Source: Bacteroidales bacterium
GTDB taxonomy: Bacteria > Bacteroidota > Bacteroidia > Bacteroidales > WCHB1-69
Assembly: GCA_017962275.1 (NCBI GenBank)
Contig: JAGCVQ010000027.1
Coordinates: forward strand, 1 to 49,291
Length of the DNA: 49,291 nucleotides
Reading direction: 5' to 3'
Positions 36,435-43,896 of the stretch are shown here, piece by piece. The notes under the pieces were generated by a model, which saw only the letters and a program-made list of their open reading frames with translations, had not been told where the DNA came from and did no database searches. Within the stretch, counting starts at the first letter, position 1. Each line of letters opens with the position of its first letter. Both the position numbers and the translations under genes were made by a program.

Positions 36435-36980
36435 ATGGCAACAATTTTTGATTTCAAAGCCCTGAACAACAAGGGCGTAGAGGTGGATATGGCGCAATAC
36501 AGCGGCAACGTCCTCCTGATAGTCAACACAGCCTCCAAGTGCGGTTTCACCCCGCAATACGACGGTTTAGAAGCGCTTTACCAGAAGTACAAAGACCAAG
36601 GGCTGGTCATCCTCGGTTTCCCGTGCGACCAGTTCGCAAACCAGGAGCCCGGCTCCGATGCGGAGATTGCGGAGTTCTGCCGTCTCAACCATGGCGTGAC
36701 CTTCCCGCTGATGAAGAAGATCAACGTCAACGGCGCGGAGGCGAACCCCATCTTCGAGTACCTGAAAACACAGGCCCCGACGGAAGATTACAAAGGGTTG
36801 AAGGCCAAGGCTGCGGCGACGTTGTTCAAGAAAATCAGTAAGAGAGTCGAGAAGGAGAGCGACATCAAGTGGAACTTCACCAAATTCCTCATCTCCCGCG
36901 ACGGCAGTGTGGTCAAACGTTATGCGCCCACCACTGAGCCCGCTGACTTCGAGAAGGATATCCAGGAAATGTTGGGGTAA
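36435..36980 (+). CDS. Glutathione peroxidase-family protein (thiol peroxidase)
   Basis: A 181-residue Gpx/BtuE-type protein that reduces peroxides. The catalytic cysteine is Cys36 in NTASKCGFTPQY. FPCDQFANQEPG supplies the conserved Gln and a second cysteine, and WNFTKFLI the conserved Trp and Asn. It is a Cys rather than a Sec enzyme, and bacterial members usually run on thioredoxin. No signal peptide, so cytoplasmic. No clear TAnnTTTG box is seen in the 74-base gap, so it may share the upstream transcript. Confidence 0.95.
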   Translation: MATIFDFKALNNKGVEVDMAQYSGNVLLIVNTASKCGFTPQYDGLEALYQKYKDQGLVILGFPCDQFANQEPGSDAEIAEFCRLNHGVTFPLMKKINVNGAEANPIFEYLKTQAPTEDYKGLKAKAAATLFKKISKRVEKESDIKWNFTKFLISRDGSVVKRYAPTTEPADFEKDIQEMLG

Positions 36981-37028
36981 ACTCTTTTTTCCTACGACGT
37001 ATTATCAACCATAATTTTTCGGAATAAA

Positions 37029-37739
37029 ATGAAAGAAAGAATTGCTTTCATAACAGGTGCCAACAAAGGCATCGGCTTCGGTATTGCCAAGCATCTCGGG
37101 CTGAGCGGCTGGAGAATCATCATCGGGGCGCGGAATCAAGAACGCGCCGAAAAGGCTATTCGTGAGCTGACCGCATTGGGCATTGAGGTGCCCGGTTGGG
37201 TAAACATCGAGTTGGCCGATCTTGTTAGTGTGGAGAAGGCCGCCCGCGAGCTGAACGAGCGATATCCCGAGCTTTCGCTGCTGATCAACAACGCCGGCAT
37301 CCCGGGCGACATGAGCGTGGATAGCCAGCACACGGAATTGGACGATATCCGCGAGACTCTCGACGTGAACTTCGTAGGCACCTTCGCCCTGACCAAGCTG
37401 ATGATTCCCCTGATGGCGAAAAACAGCGGCCGGATCGTCAATGTCACCGTGCCGTCGGAAATCAGTCCCTACTGGCATCCGCTGGCCTACGTCACGAGCA
37501 AGGCCGCGCAGAACGCCATGATGGGCGTGATGGCCATGGAGTTCCAGCAGAGCAACATCCCGGTGGAGATCTTCTCCGTGCACCCGGGTCCCACCACCAC
37601 CGACCTCAACGGCAACATGGCCCTCCCCGGCTTCCACGACATCGACACCGTGGGGCAGAAATTCGCGGAGCTCCTGAATGATGGAAAGAGTCACCAAGGG
37701 GAGTTCGTGGAGCTATATCCGATTGTCAAGGAGGATTAA
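37029..37739 (+). CDS. Short-chain dehydrogenase/reductase
   Basis: A 236-residue classical SDR. The cofactor motif TGANKGIG is at residues 9-16, NNAG at 87-90, and the active site Tyr154-x3-Lys158 with Ser143 as likely catalytic serine. It resembles carbonyl-reductase-like SDRs that reduce aldehydes and ketones with NADPH. Arg35 in IIIGARN after the second strand hints at NADP preference. The substrate is unknown. It lies between glutathione peroxidase and nitroreductase in a redox gene run; no promoter box is evident. Confidence 0.92.
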   Translation: MKERIAFITGANKGIGFGIAKHLGLSGWRIIIGARNQERAEKAIRELTALGIEVPGWVNIELADLVSVEKAARELNERYPELSLLINNAGIPGDMSVDSQHTELDDIRETLDVNFVGTFALTKLMIPLMAKNSGRIVNVTVPSEISPYWHPLAYVTSKAAQNAMMGVMAMEFQQSNIPVEIFSVHPGPTTTDLNGNMALPGFHDIDTVGQKFAELLNDGKSHQGEFVELYPIVKED

Positions 37740-37819
37740 GCCCATGCCCTGCCCTTTGGAATGCAACAGTTCAATGTGAAGATATTGAGAAAGTTAAAGA
37801 AAAGATTATCACCTCCATT

Positions 37820-38512
37820 ATGACCTTACAAGAAGCCATCGTTGCCCGCCACAGTGTGCGGCAATACACCGAACAGTCCATCGAGGCGGAGAAAATACAG
37901 CAGTTGCAGGAGCTCATTGATGAATGCAACCGCGAAGGGAACCTGCATATCCAGTTAGTGACCGACGAGCCGAATGCCTTTTCCAGCATCATCGCCCACT
38001 ACAGCAAATTCCGTGGCGTGCGCAACTACATCGCCATGGTCTGCAAGAAGGGCGACGACGTGAACCTCGGCTACTACGGCGAGAAGGTGGTGCTGCTGGC
38101 GCAGACGCTCGGATTGAACACCTGCTGGGTGGGTGCCTCCTACCGCAAGCAGCCCGACCGCTACAAGGTGGAGAGCGACGAGACGTTGGTCTGCGTGGTG
38201 TCGCTCGGCTTTGGTGCCACGCAAGGGGTGCCGCATCCGCAGAAACGGACCATCGCCGACGTAACGGAAGACTGTCGCACGGCCGACCACGGCAAACCAT
38301 TCCCAGAGTGGTTCGTGCGTGGCGTGGAAGCCGCCCTGTTGGCTCCCACCGCCGTCAACCAGCAGAAGTTCACCTTCATCCTCCACGACGGCAACAAGGT
38401 GGAGGCGCAGAAACGCTTCGCCATCTTCGCCAGCTACGCCCCCATCGACCTCGGCATCGCCAAGTGCCACTTCGAAATCGGCGCGGGGAAAGGGAGTTTT
38501 GAGTGGGTGTAG
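37820..38512 (+). CDS. Nitroreductase-family flavoprotein
   Basis: A 230-residue FMN-dependent oxidoreductase of the nitroreductase superfamily, closest in pattern to the TM1586-like group. The N-terminal FMN-phosphate motif is ARHSVRQYTEQSI. GYYGEKVVLLAQTLGLNTCWVG is the central helix and loop, and LLAPTAVNQQKF the second FMN contact. Such enzymes reduce quinones, nitro compounds or enones with NAD(P)H. Cytoplasmic. A small membrane protein gene follows after 24 bases. Confidence 0.88.
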   Translation: MTLQEAIVARHSVRQYTEQSIEAEKIQQLQELIDECNREGNLHIQLVTDEPNAFSSIIAHYSKFRGVRNYIAMVCKKGDDVNLGYYGEKVVLLAQTLGLNTCWVGASYRKQPDRYKVESDETLVCVVSLGFGATQGVPHPQKRTIADVTEDCRTADHGKPFPEWFVRGVEAALLAPTAVNQQKFTFILHDGNKVEAQKRFAIFASYAPIDLGIAKCHFEIGAGKGSFEWV

Positions 38513-38536
38513 GTTGCCGCAAAAAACGAGATCAAA

Positions 38537-38986
38537 ATGCCCACCCTCACCATCCGTCACAAACGCCACTGGTATGAGCCGAAGCTGCCGCACGCGGTCT
38601 TCCTGAACGGCTACTTTGTGGGAATGCTGAAGGACGACCAGCTGCGGGGCGAGGTGCCTCCAGGCAGCTACGCACTGCGGGTGCAGTTCGGCGGACAGAT
38701 CCCGATCGGCAAAAAAGGCAAGAGCATCGATTTGTCGGTGTCCGCGACGGAACAGTTGGAAATCCCGCAAATCGGCGAGGTTGTCTGCGAGTTCCACGAC
38801 CGCGAGCGGCTGTGGAACATCCTTTTCGACATCGACCTCGTGCTATGGATTGTGTCGTGGTTCGTCACCATGCCGCCGATTTACAAGATTCTGTCGGATG
38901 CGTTTTTCGTGATTTGGATAGTGCGGATAGTATTGATACGAAAGAAATATTATAAAATCAATGTTGTCCCAATTTATAATCCATAA
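38537..38986 (+). CDS. Small membrane protein with N-terminal beta-domain, unknown function
   Basis: A 149-residue protein not assigned to a named family. Residues 1-85 look like a small all-beta domain (HAVFLNGYFVGMLKDDQL, PPGSYALRVQFGG, IDLSVSATEQL), reminiscent of PEGA-like folds. Two hydrophobic stretches follow near residues 100-130 (VLWIVSWFVTMPPIY and AFFVIWIVRIVLI), then a basic end. It follows the nitroreductase gene closely and is probably co-transcribed. Its last 13 bases overlap the end of the convergent DUF3307 gene (38974-38986). Codon use falls off toward AT in the overlap region. Confidence 0.75.
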   Translation: MPTLTIRHKRHWYEPKLPHAVFLNGYFVGMLKDDQLRGEVPPGSYALRVQFGGQIPIGKKGKSIDLSVSATEQLEIPQIGEVVCEFHDRERLWNILFDIDLVLWIVSWFVTMPPIYKILSDAFFVIWIVRIVLIRKKYYKINVVPIYNP

Positions 38987-39675
38987 TACAATTTGATGGC
39001 GACACCGACAAATATTGCCATTGAAAAGCTCAACAATGTGCCTATCAATACATATTCCGATTTCGCCTTGTCGCCTTCGGCAAAACGCAGAAGTGATTTG
39101 GCGGCTATGATAAATCCAACGGCTTCATATTGTCCCAATAGCACAAACACTAACGTAAGAAGTCGTTCCACATTACCTATCAGTTTTCCCGCATTGGGCA
39201 AATCCCCGTTATCATCGTCACTGCCTTTGTTCACCTTGATATTTGCAGCCTTGAAAATTTCTTTGATGATTATGTTTGAGGGTTTTAAACATATCAGTAG
39301 GCCCAACAACAGGGCTATATGCTCTTCTTCCCCACCGTTCAACCAATCAGGCAAATTGCCATTCCACAGACAGCAAACCGCAACAATCACAATCAAATGT
39401 AACAACTGATCAATAAAGAAAATGTATTTACATTTGTAAGCATAGCATTTCAGGACATCGACAAGTAGATGGGATGCAGCAATAATCAACGCCGCCCACC
39501 AAAAACTGAATGAAAATGACAAAAGCCAAGCACAAACAAAGGTTATCAAAACATGTGTGTACAGCTTCGGTGACTTAAAGCCATTTTTTGCCTTATCTGC
39601 ACACGATTTGTCATTCTGCAAGTAGAAATCGCTGATTGTATGGGCAATTATCTGTAATAATAAAAGACGTACCAT
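38974..39675 (-). CDS. DUF3307-family integral membrane protein
   Basis: A 233-residue protein with several hydrophobic helices (LLLLQIIAHTISDFYLQND, LITFVCAWLLSFSFSFWW, LLHLIVIVAVCCLW, IALLLGLLICL, LIGTLLSFSMAIFVGVAI). The N-terminal HTISDFYLQ with KSPKLYTHVLI and ASHLLVDVLK matches DUF3307, which has conserved Asp and His residues inside helices. It starts 2 bases after the stop of the SatD-like gene, so the pair is translationally coupled; SatD and DUF3307 often occur together in Bacteroidetes. No function is known to me. The local composition is more AT-rich than its neighbours, which could mean transfer. Confidence 0.85.
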   Translation of the reverse strand: MVRLLLLQIIAHTISDFYLQNDKSCADKAKNGFKSPKLYTHVLITFVCAWLLSFSFSFWWAALIIAASHLLVDVLKCYAYKCKYIFFIDQLLHLIVIVAVCCLWNGNLPDWLNGGEEEHIALLLGLLICLKPSNIIIKEIFKAANIKVNKGSDDDNGDLPNAGKLIGNVERLLTLVFVLLGQYEAVGFIIAAKSLLRFAEGDKAKSEYVLIGTLLSFSMAIFVGVAIKLYYGL

Positions 39676-39677
39676 AT

Positions 39678-40370
39678 TTAGAATTCCATTTGTTCGTAAT
39701 ATTTCAGCAACTGCTCGACCGCATTCCAGCCGAATGCTGTAGAATGCTGGTTGACAACCGATTGTCCAACGGATAATTGCTCGGATATTTCATTTTCAGT
39801 TTTACCCAGCAAACGATAATAAATAACTTCACATTGTCGTTCCGTCGCTCGCTTGAACAGCACATCCAGAAACCCCAGATACGCATTGATCTGCTGCGAT
39901 AATTTTGCATCCGAAGATTCAAAAAACAAAGTGTTTTTTATCACTATTTTCGATTTGTTCGAAGTGTTCTGGCGTTCGATAGCCCTTCCGGAGGCATAGA
40001 TGGCCTCGCCGTCCAGCATATTGGTGCGCTTGTTGGCGACACGCATTTCTCCTACAGCAATGGCAATTCTCACACCGTAGGTTTTGAACATTTCCAAACG
40101 TTTTTTATCCGCATCCTGACCAGCGCACTCAATATCAACCTTGAACTTTTTTATCAAAGTTTTTAAAAGCAAGGCTATCCGCAAAGAGTCCTGTGGTCTG
40201 TCAATATAGATTTCCACGCTGTCGCCTTTGCTCAACCGCCCCCAAGTGCCTTTGTACTCATTTCCCAATTGCTTGACAAAGGTTTTTACCTCTTTCTGCA
40301 ATTGACTTAATGCGCACGGAGCCAGTTCTGTAGAAGATACTATATCTGCTGAAATTGTAGCTTTGTTCAT
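39678..40370 (-). CDS. SatD-family protein: cyclase-like N-domain plus C-terminal HTH
   Basis: A 230-residue protein of the SatD family. The start at 40370 is preferred because the longer frame starts at 40388, inside the -7 box 40386-40393. The N-terminal half reads like a class III nucleotide cyclase homology domain: ISADIVSST (Asp9), then 41 residues later SKGDSVEIYID (Asp50), VRIAIAVGEM, and GEAIYASGRAIE with a conserved-type Arg. Asp spacing is about as in true cyclases, but the usual Asn near the Arg is Tyr. Residues about 170-225 form a sigma-r4/LuxR-like HTH (ATERQCEVIYYRLLGKTENEISEQLSVGQS). The family match is good; cyclase relationship and DNA binding are inference. Coupled to the DUF3307 gene. 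Confidence 0.82.
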   Translation of the reverse strand: MNKATISADIVSSTELAPCALSQLQKEVKTFVKQLGNEYKGTWGRLSKGDSVEIYIDRPQDSLRIALLLKTLIKKFKVDIECAGQDADKKRLEMFKTYGVRIAIAVGEMRVANKRTNMLDGEAIYASGRAIERQNTSNKSKIVIKNTLFFESSDAKLSQQINAYLGFLDVLFKRATERQCEVIYYRLLGKTENEISEQLSVGQSVVNQHSTAFGWNAVEQLLKYYEQMEF

Positions 40371-40385
40371 GTGATTAATTTTTTG

Positions 40386-40393
40386 CAAAGATA
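40386..40393 (-). promoter_or_regulatory. -7 promoter box of the SatD-DUF3307 operon
   Basis: On the minus strand, TATCTTTG ends 16 bases before ATG 40370. A TTTG at 40409-40412 is rather close (15 bases) for a -33 box. Confidence 0.6.
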
Positions 40394-40428
40394 CTATTTT
40401 TTTAGATACAAAACAGTTTTTTAATAAA

Positions 40429-40512
40429 ATTTATCGGCTAAAAAACCAATAAATGTGATTTATCGGCTAAAAAACCAATAAATGTGATTTATCGGCTAAA
40501 AAACCAATAAAT
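40429..40512. repeat. Three 29-bp direct repeats upstream of the SatD operon
   Basis: Units at 40429-40457, 40458-40486 and 40487-40512 (last one cut short) are identical over their shared length. Each holds an imperfect inverted repeat TTTATCGG...CCAATAAA. They stand about 36 bases upstream of the SatD -7 box, a place typical of operators. Confidence 0.9.
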
Positions 40513-40562
40513 TTATAAGCCAAACAGCTTATAAATTGCCTTGTGTCGCCTCTCCGAGGCGA
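40510..40562. other. Two hairpins in the divergent intergenic region
   Basis: AATTTATAAGC/GCTTATAAATT (40510-40520 and 40527-40537, loop 6) is a perfect 11-bp inverted repeat. TCGCCTC/GAGGCGA (40546-40552 and 40556-40562, loop 3) follows. Neither ends in a T tract. With the three 29-bp repeats they fill much of the 298-base gap between the divergent SatD and MBL-lipoprotein genes; no gene is seen there. Confidence 0.75.
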
Positions 40563-40588
40563 TGGCCCCATACAATTAACACACTGTT

Positions 40589-40617
40589 TTTGGTTGTCAC
40601 TTTTTTTTCTATTTTTG
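40589..40617 (+). promoter_or_regulatory. Promoter of the MBL-fold lipoprotein gene
   Basis: TTTG (40589-40592), a 17-base spacer and TATTTTTG (40610-40617) match the Bacteroidetes -33/-7 pattern, 51 bases before ATG 40669. Confidence 0.6.
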
Positions 40618-40668
40618 CGGAAAATATTGAACAAGTTTCTTAAAGAGAAAAACATCAAACCGAAGATT

Positions 40669-41562
40669 ATGAAACACACCTTTTTCCTGTTAGCCGCGAC
40701 GTTATTGCTGGTCGCGTCCTGCCGCAACGGCAATTCCCAAACCCAAACGACGGACACCCCTCATGACCCCGTCATCACCATCACCACAAAAGACGGTGTC
40801 TCGCTGCTCTTGAAAGACAACAATCCCATGATTTTCGGGCTGGTGGATAAGGAGAACGAGATGCCAAAAGATCTTTTCCTTGGTTCTTATAACGACAGTC
40901 TGCTCACTGCGCTGATGCCCACGGGCGCATCCCGTTCGGCCATCAACGCCTTCGTCGCCGTTGATTCGTTAAACACGATACTCTTTGATGCCGGATTGGG
41001 CGCAGATAACGGCGGTCGTCTGTTGCAAAGCATGAAGGAGGCGAACTTGGATCCCGCGAAGGTCACCGCCGTATGTCTCACGCACCTTCACTTCGACCAT
41101 ATCGGAGGTCTGCTGCAAAACGGTCGCGCGGCGTTCCCCAACGCCACCCTCTACCTTTCGCAAGAGGAGTATGACGCATGGGGCGACGGCGGTTCGATGG
41201 CGAAGAACAACGGGATGTGGAAGCAGGTGATGGCGGCTTACAAAGGGCATATCAAGACTTTCCGCGATGGCGAGAAACTTTTCGACGGCATGGTGGTCGC
41301 CCATCTTGCGCCTGGCCACACCCCGGGTCACACCGTTTACACCGTGAATGGCACCTGTCTCATCGCCGGCGACCTCCTTCACGCCCAAGACCTCCAGTTG
41401 GATCACCCGCAGTTCTGCGCCCGCTACGACGCGGATCCTGCACAGGCTACCGCCACGCGCACCCGCATCCTCAAAAGCGTTCTTGACAACGGTCAATACT
41501 TTGCGGGCGCCCACTGCTATGACCATTTCATCAACTTAAGCAAACGCAGCAAGGAAGATTAA
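40669..41562 (+). CDS. MBL-fold metallohydrolase lipoprotein
   Basis: A 297-residue metallo-beta-lactamase-fold hydrolase with a lipoprotein signal (MKHTFFLLAATLLLVASC, Cys18). The start at 40669 is chosen over the longer frame at 40543 because of this signal and the promoter at 40589-40617. The zinc motif is THLHFDHIGG with His139, His141, Asp143 and His144; GHTPGHT, AGDLLH and GAHCYDH supply further ligands. It resembles lactonase- and phosphodiesterase-like MBL proteins. The substrate is unknown. Predicted periplasmic, membrane-anchored. Its zinc need sits beside a putative zinc chaperone gene 60 bases downstream, which has its own promoter box. Confidence 0.9.
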   Translation: MKHTFFLLAATLLLVASCRNGNSQTQTTDTPHDPVITITTKDGVSLLLKDNNPMIFGLVDKENEMPKDLFLGSYNDSLLTALMPTGASRSAINAFVAVDSLNTILFDAGLGADNGGRLLQSMKEANLDPAKVTAVCLTHLHFDHIGGLLQNGRAAFPNATLYLSQEEYDAWGDGGSMAKNNGMWKQVMAAYKGHIKTFRDGEKLFDGMVVAHLAPGHTPGHTVYTVNGTCLIAGDLLHAQDLQLDHPQFCARYDADPAQATATRTRILKSVLDNGQYFAGAHCYDHFINLSKRSKED

Positions 41563-41592
41563 GGGTGCCGGTTACCCAAACCCAAAAAAGTG

Positions 41593-41600
41593 TACCTTTG
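41593..41600 (+). promoter_or_regulatory. -7 promoter box of the COG0523 gene
   Basis: TACCTTTG fits TAnnTTTG, 22 bases before ATG 41623. I see no convincing Zur-type palindrome around it. Confidence 0.55.
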
Positions 41601-41622
41601 CGCCCCGAAAAATTGAGACATT

Positions 41623-42909
41623 ATGACGAAGAAAGATGTGCCGGTTCTGCTGCTGACAGGCTATTTGGGAAGCGGAAAGACAACGTTGGTGAACCATATT
41701 CTGACGAACCGCAAGGGTATCAAGTTTGCGGTGATAGTCAACGACATAGGCGAGGTGAACATCGATGCCTCCCTCATCCAGAAGGGTGGGGTGGTGGCCC
41801 AGAAAGACGATAGTTTGGTGGCGCTGCAGAACGGATGTATCTGCTGCACGTTGAAGATGGATTTGGTCGATCAGCTGTCGGATTTGGTGAAATCGCAGCA
41901 GTTCGACTACATCGTCATCGAGGCCAGCGGCATTTGCGAGCCGGAACCCATCGCCCGCACCATCTCCACCATCCCGCGCATGAACCCGAAATACACGCAA
42001 TTCGGTACTCCGCGCCTCGACTGCATTGTCACGGTGGTGGATGCTTTGCGGATGCAGAGCGAGTTCGCGTGCGGCGGCGACCTTGAGCGCGAAGACATCG
42101 GTGAGGAGGATATCGAGAACCTGCTTGTCCAACAGATAGAGTTCTGTAACATCGTGCTGCTCAACAAGGTGGATGAGGTGAGCAAGGACGAGGTGCTGCA
42201 TCTCCGCCAGATCATCACCCATCTGAACCCCGGTGCCATCATTATCGAGACCAATTACGCCCAAGTGGACTTGGAACGCATCGTCGATACCCATTCGTTT
42301 GACTACGAGCGGGTTGCCATCTCCACGGGCTGGGTGCGCGAGCTGGAACGCGAGACCACCGAGGAGGAGGAACGCGAAGCCCGCGCCGACCATCATCATC
42401 ACGACGAACACGACGAGGATGATGAGCATGAGGAACACGGACATCACCATCATCATGATGAAGATGATGATGACGAGCACGATCATCACGGACACCACCA
42501 CCATCATCACCATCACGACCACGAGGGTGGGGAGGTGGAGGAATACGGAATCTCGACCTTTGTCTATTACCGTCGCAAAGCCTTCAAGATTGCGGAATTC
42601 AATAAGTTTTTGTCAAAGAAACGGCCGAAGAACATCATACGGGCCAAGGGCGTGTGCTATTTCCGGGAATATCGCAGCATGTCGTACCTTTACGAGCAGG
42701 CAGGCGTGCAGCAGAAACTCACCGAGGCCGGCCTTTGGTACGCCACCGCGCCCGAAGAGGACTTGGTGCAGCTGATGCAGGAGGATCCATCCTTCATGCG
42801 CGACTGGGACCCTGAATACGGCGACCGCATGATCAAGATCGTCTTCATCGGCCAGAACATGGATAAGGAATCGCTAACCCGCGAATTAGACGCATGCCTC
42901 GAAGATTGA
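41623..42909 (+). CDS. COG0523/CobW-family GTPase, putative zinc metallochaperone
   Basis: A 428-residue G3E GTPase. Walker A is GYLGSGKTT (13-21), the metal-binding CxCC motif GCICC is at Cys72/74/75, then VIEASG and the guanine-specificity motif NKVD. Residues about 257-302 are a His/Asp/Glu-rich linker with 24 histidines, after which the CobW C-terminal domain follows (GISTFVYYRRKAF, ENMD-like end). Family members insert or deliver Zn, Co or Ni; a His-rich linker usually means metal storage or sensing. Slightly long for the family because of the linker. The TGA stop lies inside the first heptamer of a repeat array. Confidence 0.93.
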   Translation: MTKKDVPVLLLTGYLGSGKTTLVNHILTNRKGIKFAVIVNDIGEVNIDASLIQKGGVVAQKDDSLVALQNGCICCTLKMDLVDQLSDLVKSQQFDYIVIEASGICEPEPIARTISTIPRMNPKYTQFGTPRLDCIVTVVDALRMQSEFACGGDLEREDIGEEDIENLLVQQIEFCNIVLLNKVDEVSKDEVLHLRQIITHLNPGAIIIETNYAQVDLERIVDTHSFDYERVAISTGWVRELERETTEEEEREARADHHHHDEHDEDDEHEEHGHHHHHDEDDDDEHDHHGHHHHHHHHDHEGGEVEEYGISTFVYYRRKAFKIAEFNKFLSKKRPKNIIRAKGVCYFREYRSMSYLYEQAGVQQKLTEAGLWYATAPEEDLVQLMQEDPSFMRDWDPEYGDRMIKIVFIGQNMDKESLTRELDACLED

Positions 42910-43015
42910 ACTTTGAACTTTGAACCTTGAACCTTGAACCTTGAACTTTGAACCTTGAACTTGACTTGTGACTTGTGATTTGTGACTTTGAACCTTGAAC
43001 CTTGAACTTTGAACC
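42906..43015 (+). repeat. TTGAACC heptamer array at the COG0523 stop codon
   Basis: About 15 heptamers (TTGAACT, TTGAACC, then TGACTTG/TGATTTG/TGACTTT and again GAACCTT) run from the stop codon TGA (42907-42909) to 6 bases before ATG 43022. It is the same word family as the rplW-rplB array. Confidence 0.9.
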
Positions 43016-43021
43016 AATAAT

Positions 43022-43840
43022 ATGAGCAGCATCCTTCTTATCGGTGATATCGTTGGTTACGGCAACCTGGGCATGTCGGTGATGACGCCGATTTTGTCCC
43101 ATCTTGGGTACGAGATTTACCGGCTTCCCTCTTCCATGGTTTCCAATAATTTCAGCTATGGCAAGTTCGCGGTGCTGGATACCACGGACTACATGCGCCA
43201 GTGCATCGACATCTGGGAGGAGCAGGGTTTTACCGTGGACGCGGTCTGCACAGGCTACCTCGTTTCGGAGGAGCAGACGCGGATCGTGACGGATTATTGC
43301 CGGAAACTGAAGGCACGGGGCACGTTCATCTTCGTCGATCCCATCATGGCCGACGATGGCAAGCTCTACAACGGCGCCTCTGACGAGACAGTGGCTTATA
43401 TGCGAAGCGTCTGCCAGGTGGCGGATCTGATTGTGCCCAATGTGACGGAAGCCAAGTTCTTGGCAGGCAAGTATCTTGATAAAGACTCCATCACATTCGA
43501 CGAAGCCGAGGATTTGATCCGGACGTTGCATAAATTGGGGGACAATTCCGTTATTATCTCCAGCATGGTGATGGACGGTCAGACCTGCACGATGCTGTAT
43601 GACAAAGGGTTAGGTCGGACCATCGTGCTTCCATACCGTCAGGTGGCGGCGCAGTTCTCCGGCACCGGCGATGTCTTTTCCTCCGTGACCATCGGCCAGT
43701 ATTTGAAAGGCAATACCTTGGAAGACAGTGTGTTGAAGGCGATGAGATTCGTGTCTCACGTCATCGAAGCCAACCAGCATTTCCTCAAGCAGGACAACGG
43801 CATCCCCATCGAGCGCCACTTTGATGAGCTGTCTCGTTAA
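43022..43840 (+). CDS. PfkB-family pyridoxamine/pyridoxal kinase
   Basis: A 272-residue ribokinase-fold kinase of the PdxK/PdxY type that makes pyridoxal phosphate in the B6 salvage route. It opens SSILLIGDIVGYGNLGMS, a variant of the usual VAYGHVGN-type start. The central DPIMADDGKLY and the catalytic FSGTGDVFSS (anion hole and Asp base) are intact, with NVTEAKFLAG between them. Cytoplasmic. The TTGAACC repeat array fills the gap before it, and no -7 box is visible, so it may be read from the COG0523 promoter. The 56 bases to the convergent sialidase gene hold no clear terminator. Confidence 0.9.
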   Translation: MSSILLIGDIVGYGNLGMSVMTPILSHLGYEIYRLPSSMVSNNFSYGKFAVLDTTDYMRQCIDIWEEQGFTVDAVCTGYLVSEEQTRIVTDYCRKLKARGTFIFVDPIMADDGKLYNGASDETVAYMRSVCQVADLIVPNVTEAKFLAGKYLDKDSITFDEAEDLIRTLHKLGDNSVIISSMVMDGQTCTMLYDKGLGRTIVLPYRQVAAQFSGTGDVFSSVTIGQYLKGNTLEDSVLKAMRFVSHVIEANQHFLKQDNGIPIERHFDELSR

Positions 43841-43896
43841 TCTACCTTATTGTTTGACGACCTTTTAACACTCGAAGGTGCTGTTTCGCGTGTCTT

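Noticed and set aside
42908..43015. CRISPR-like appearance of the short repeats.
   Set aside because: The period is 7 bp with no spacers and no cas genes, so it is a simple tandem array.
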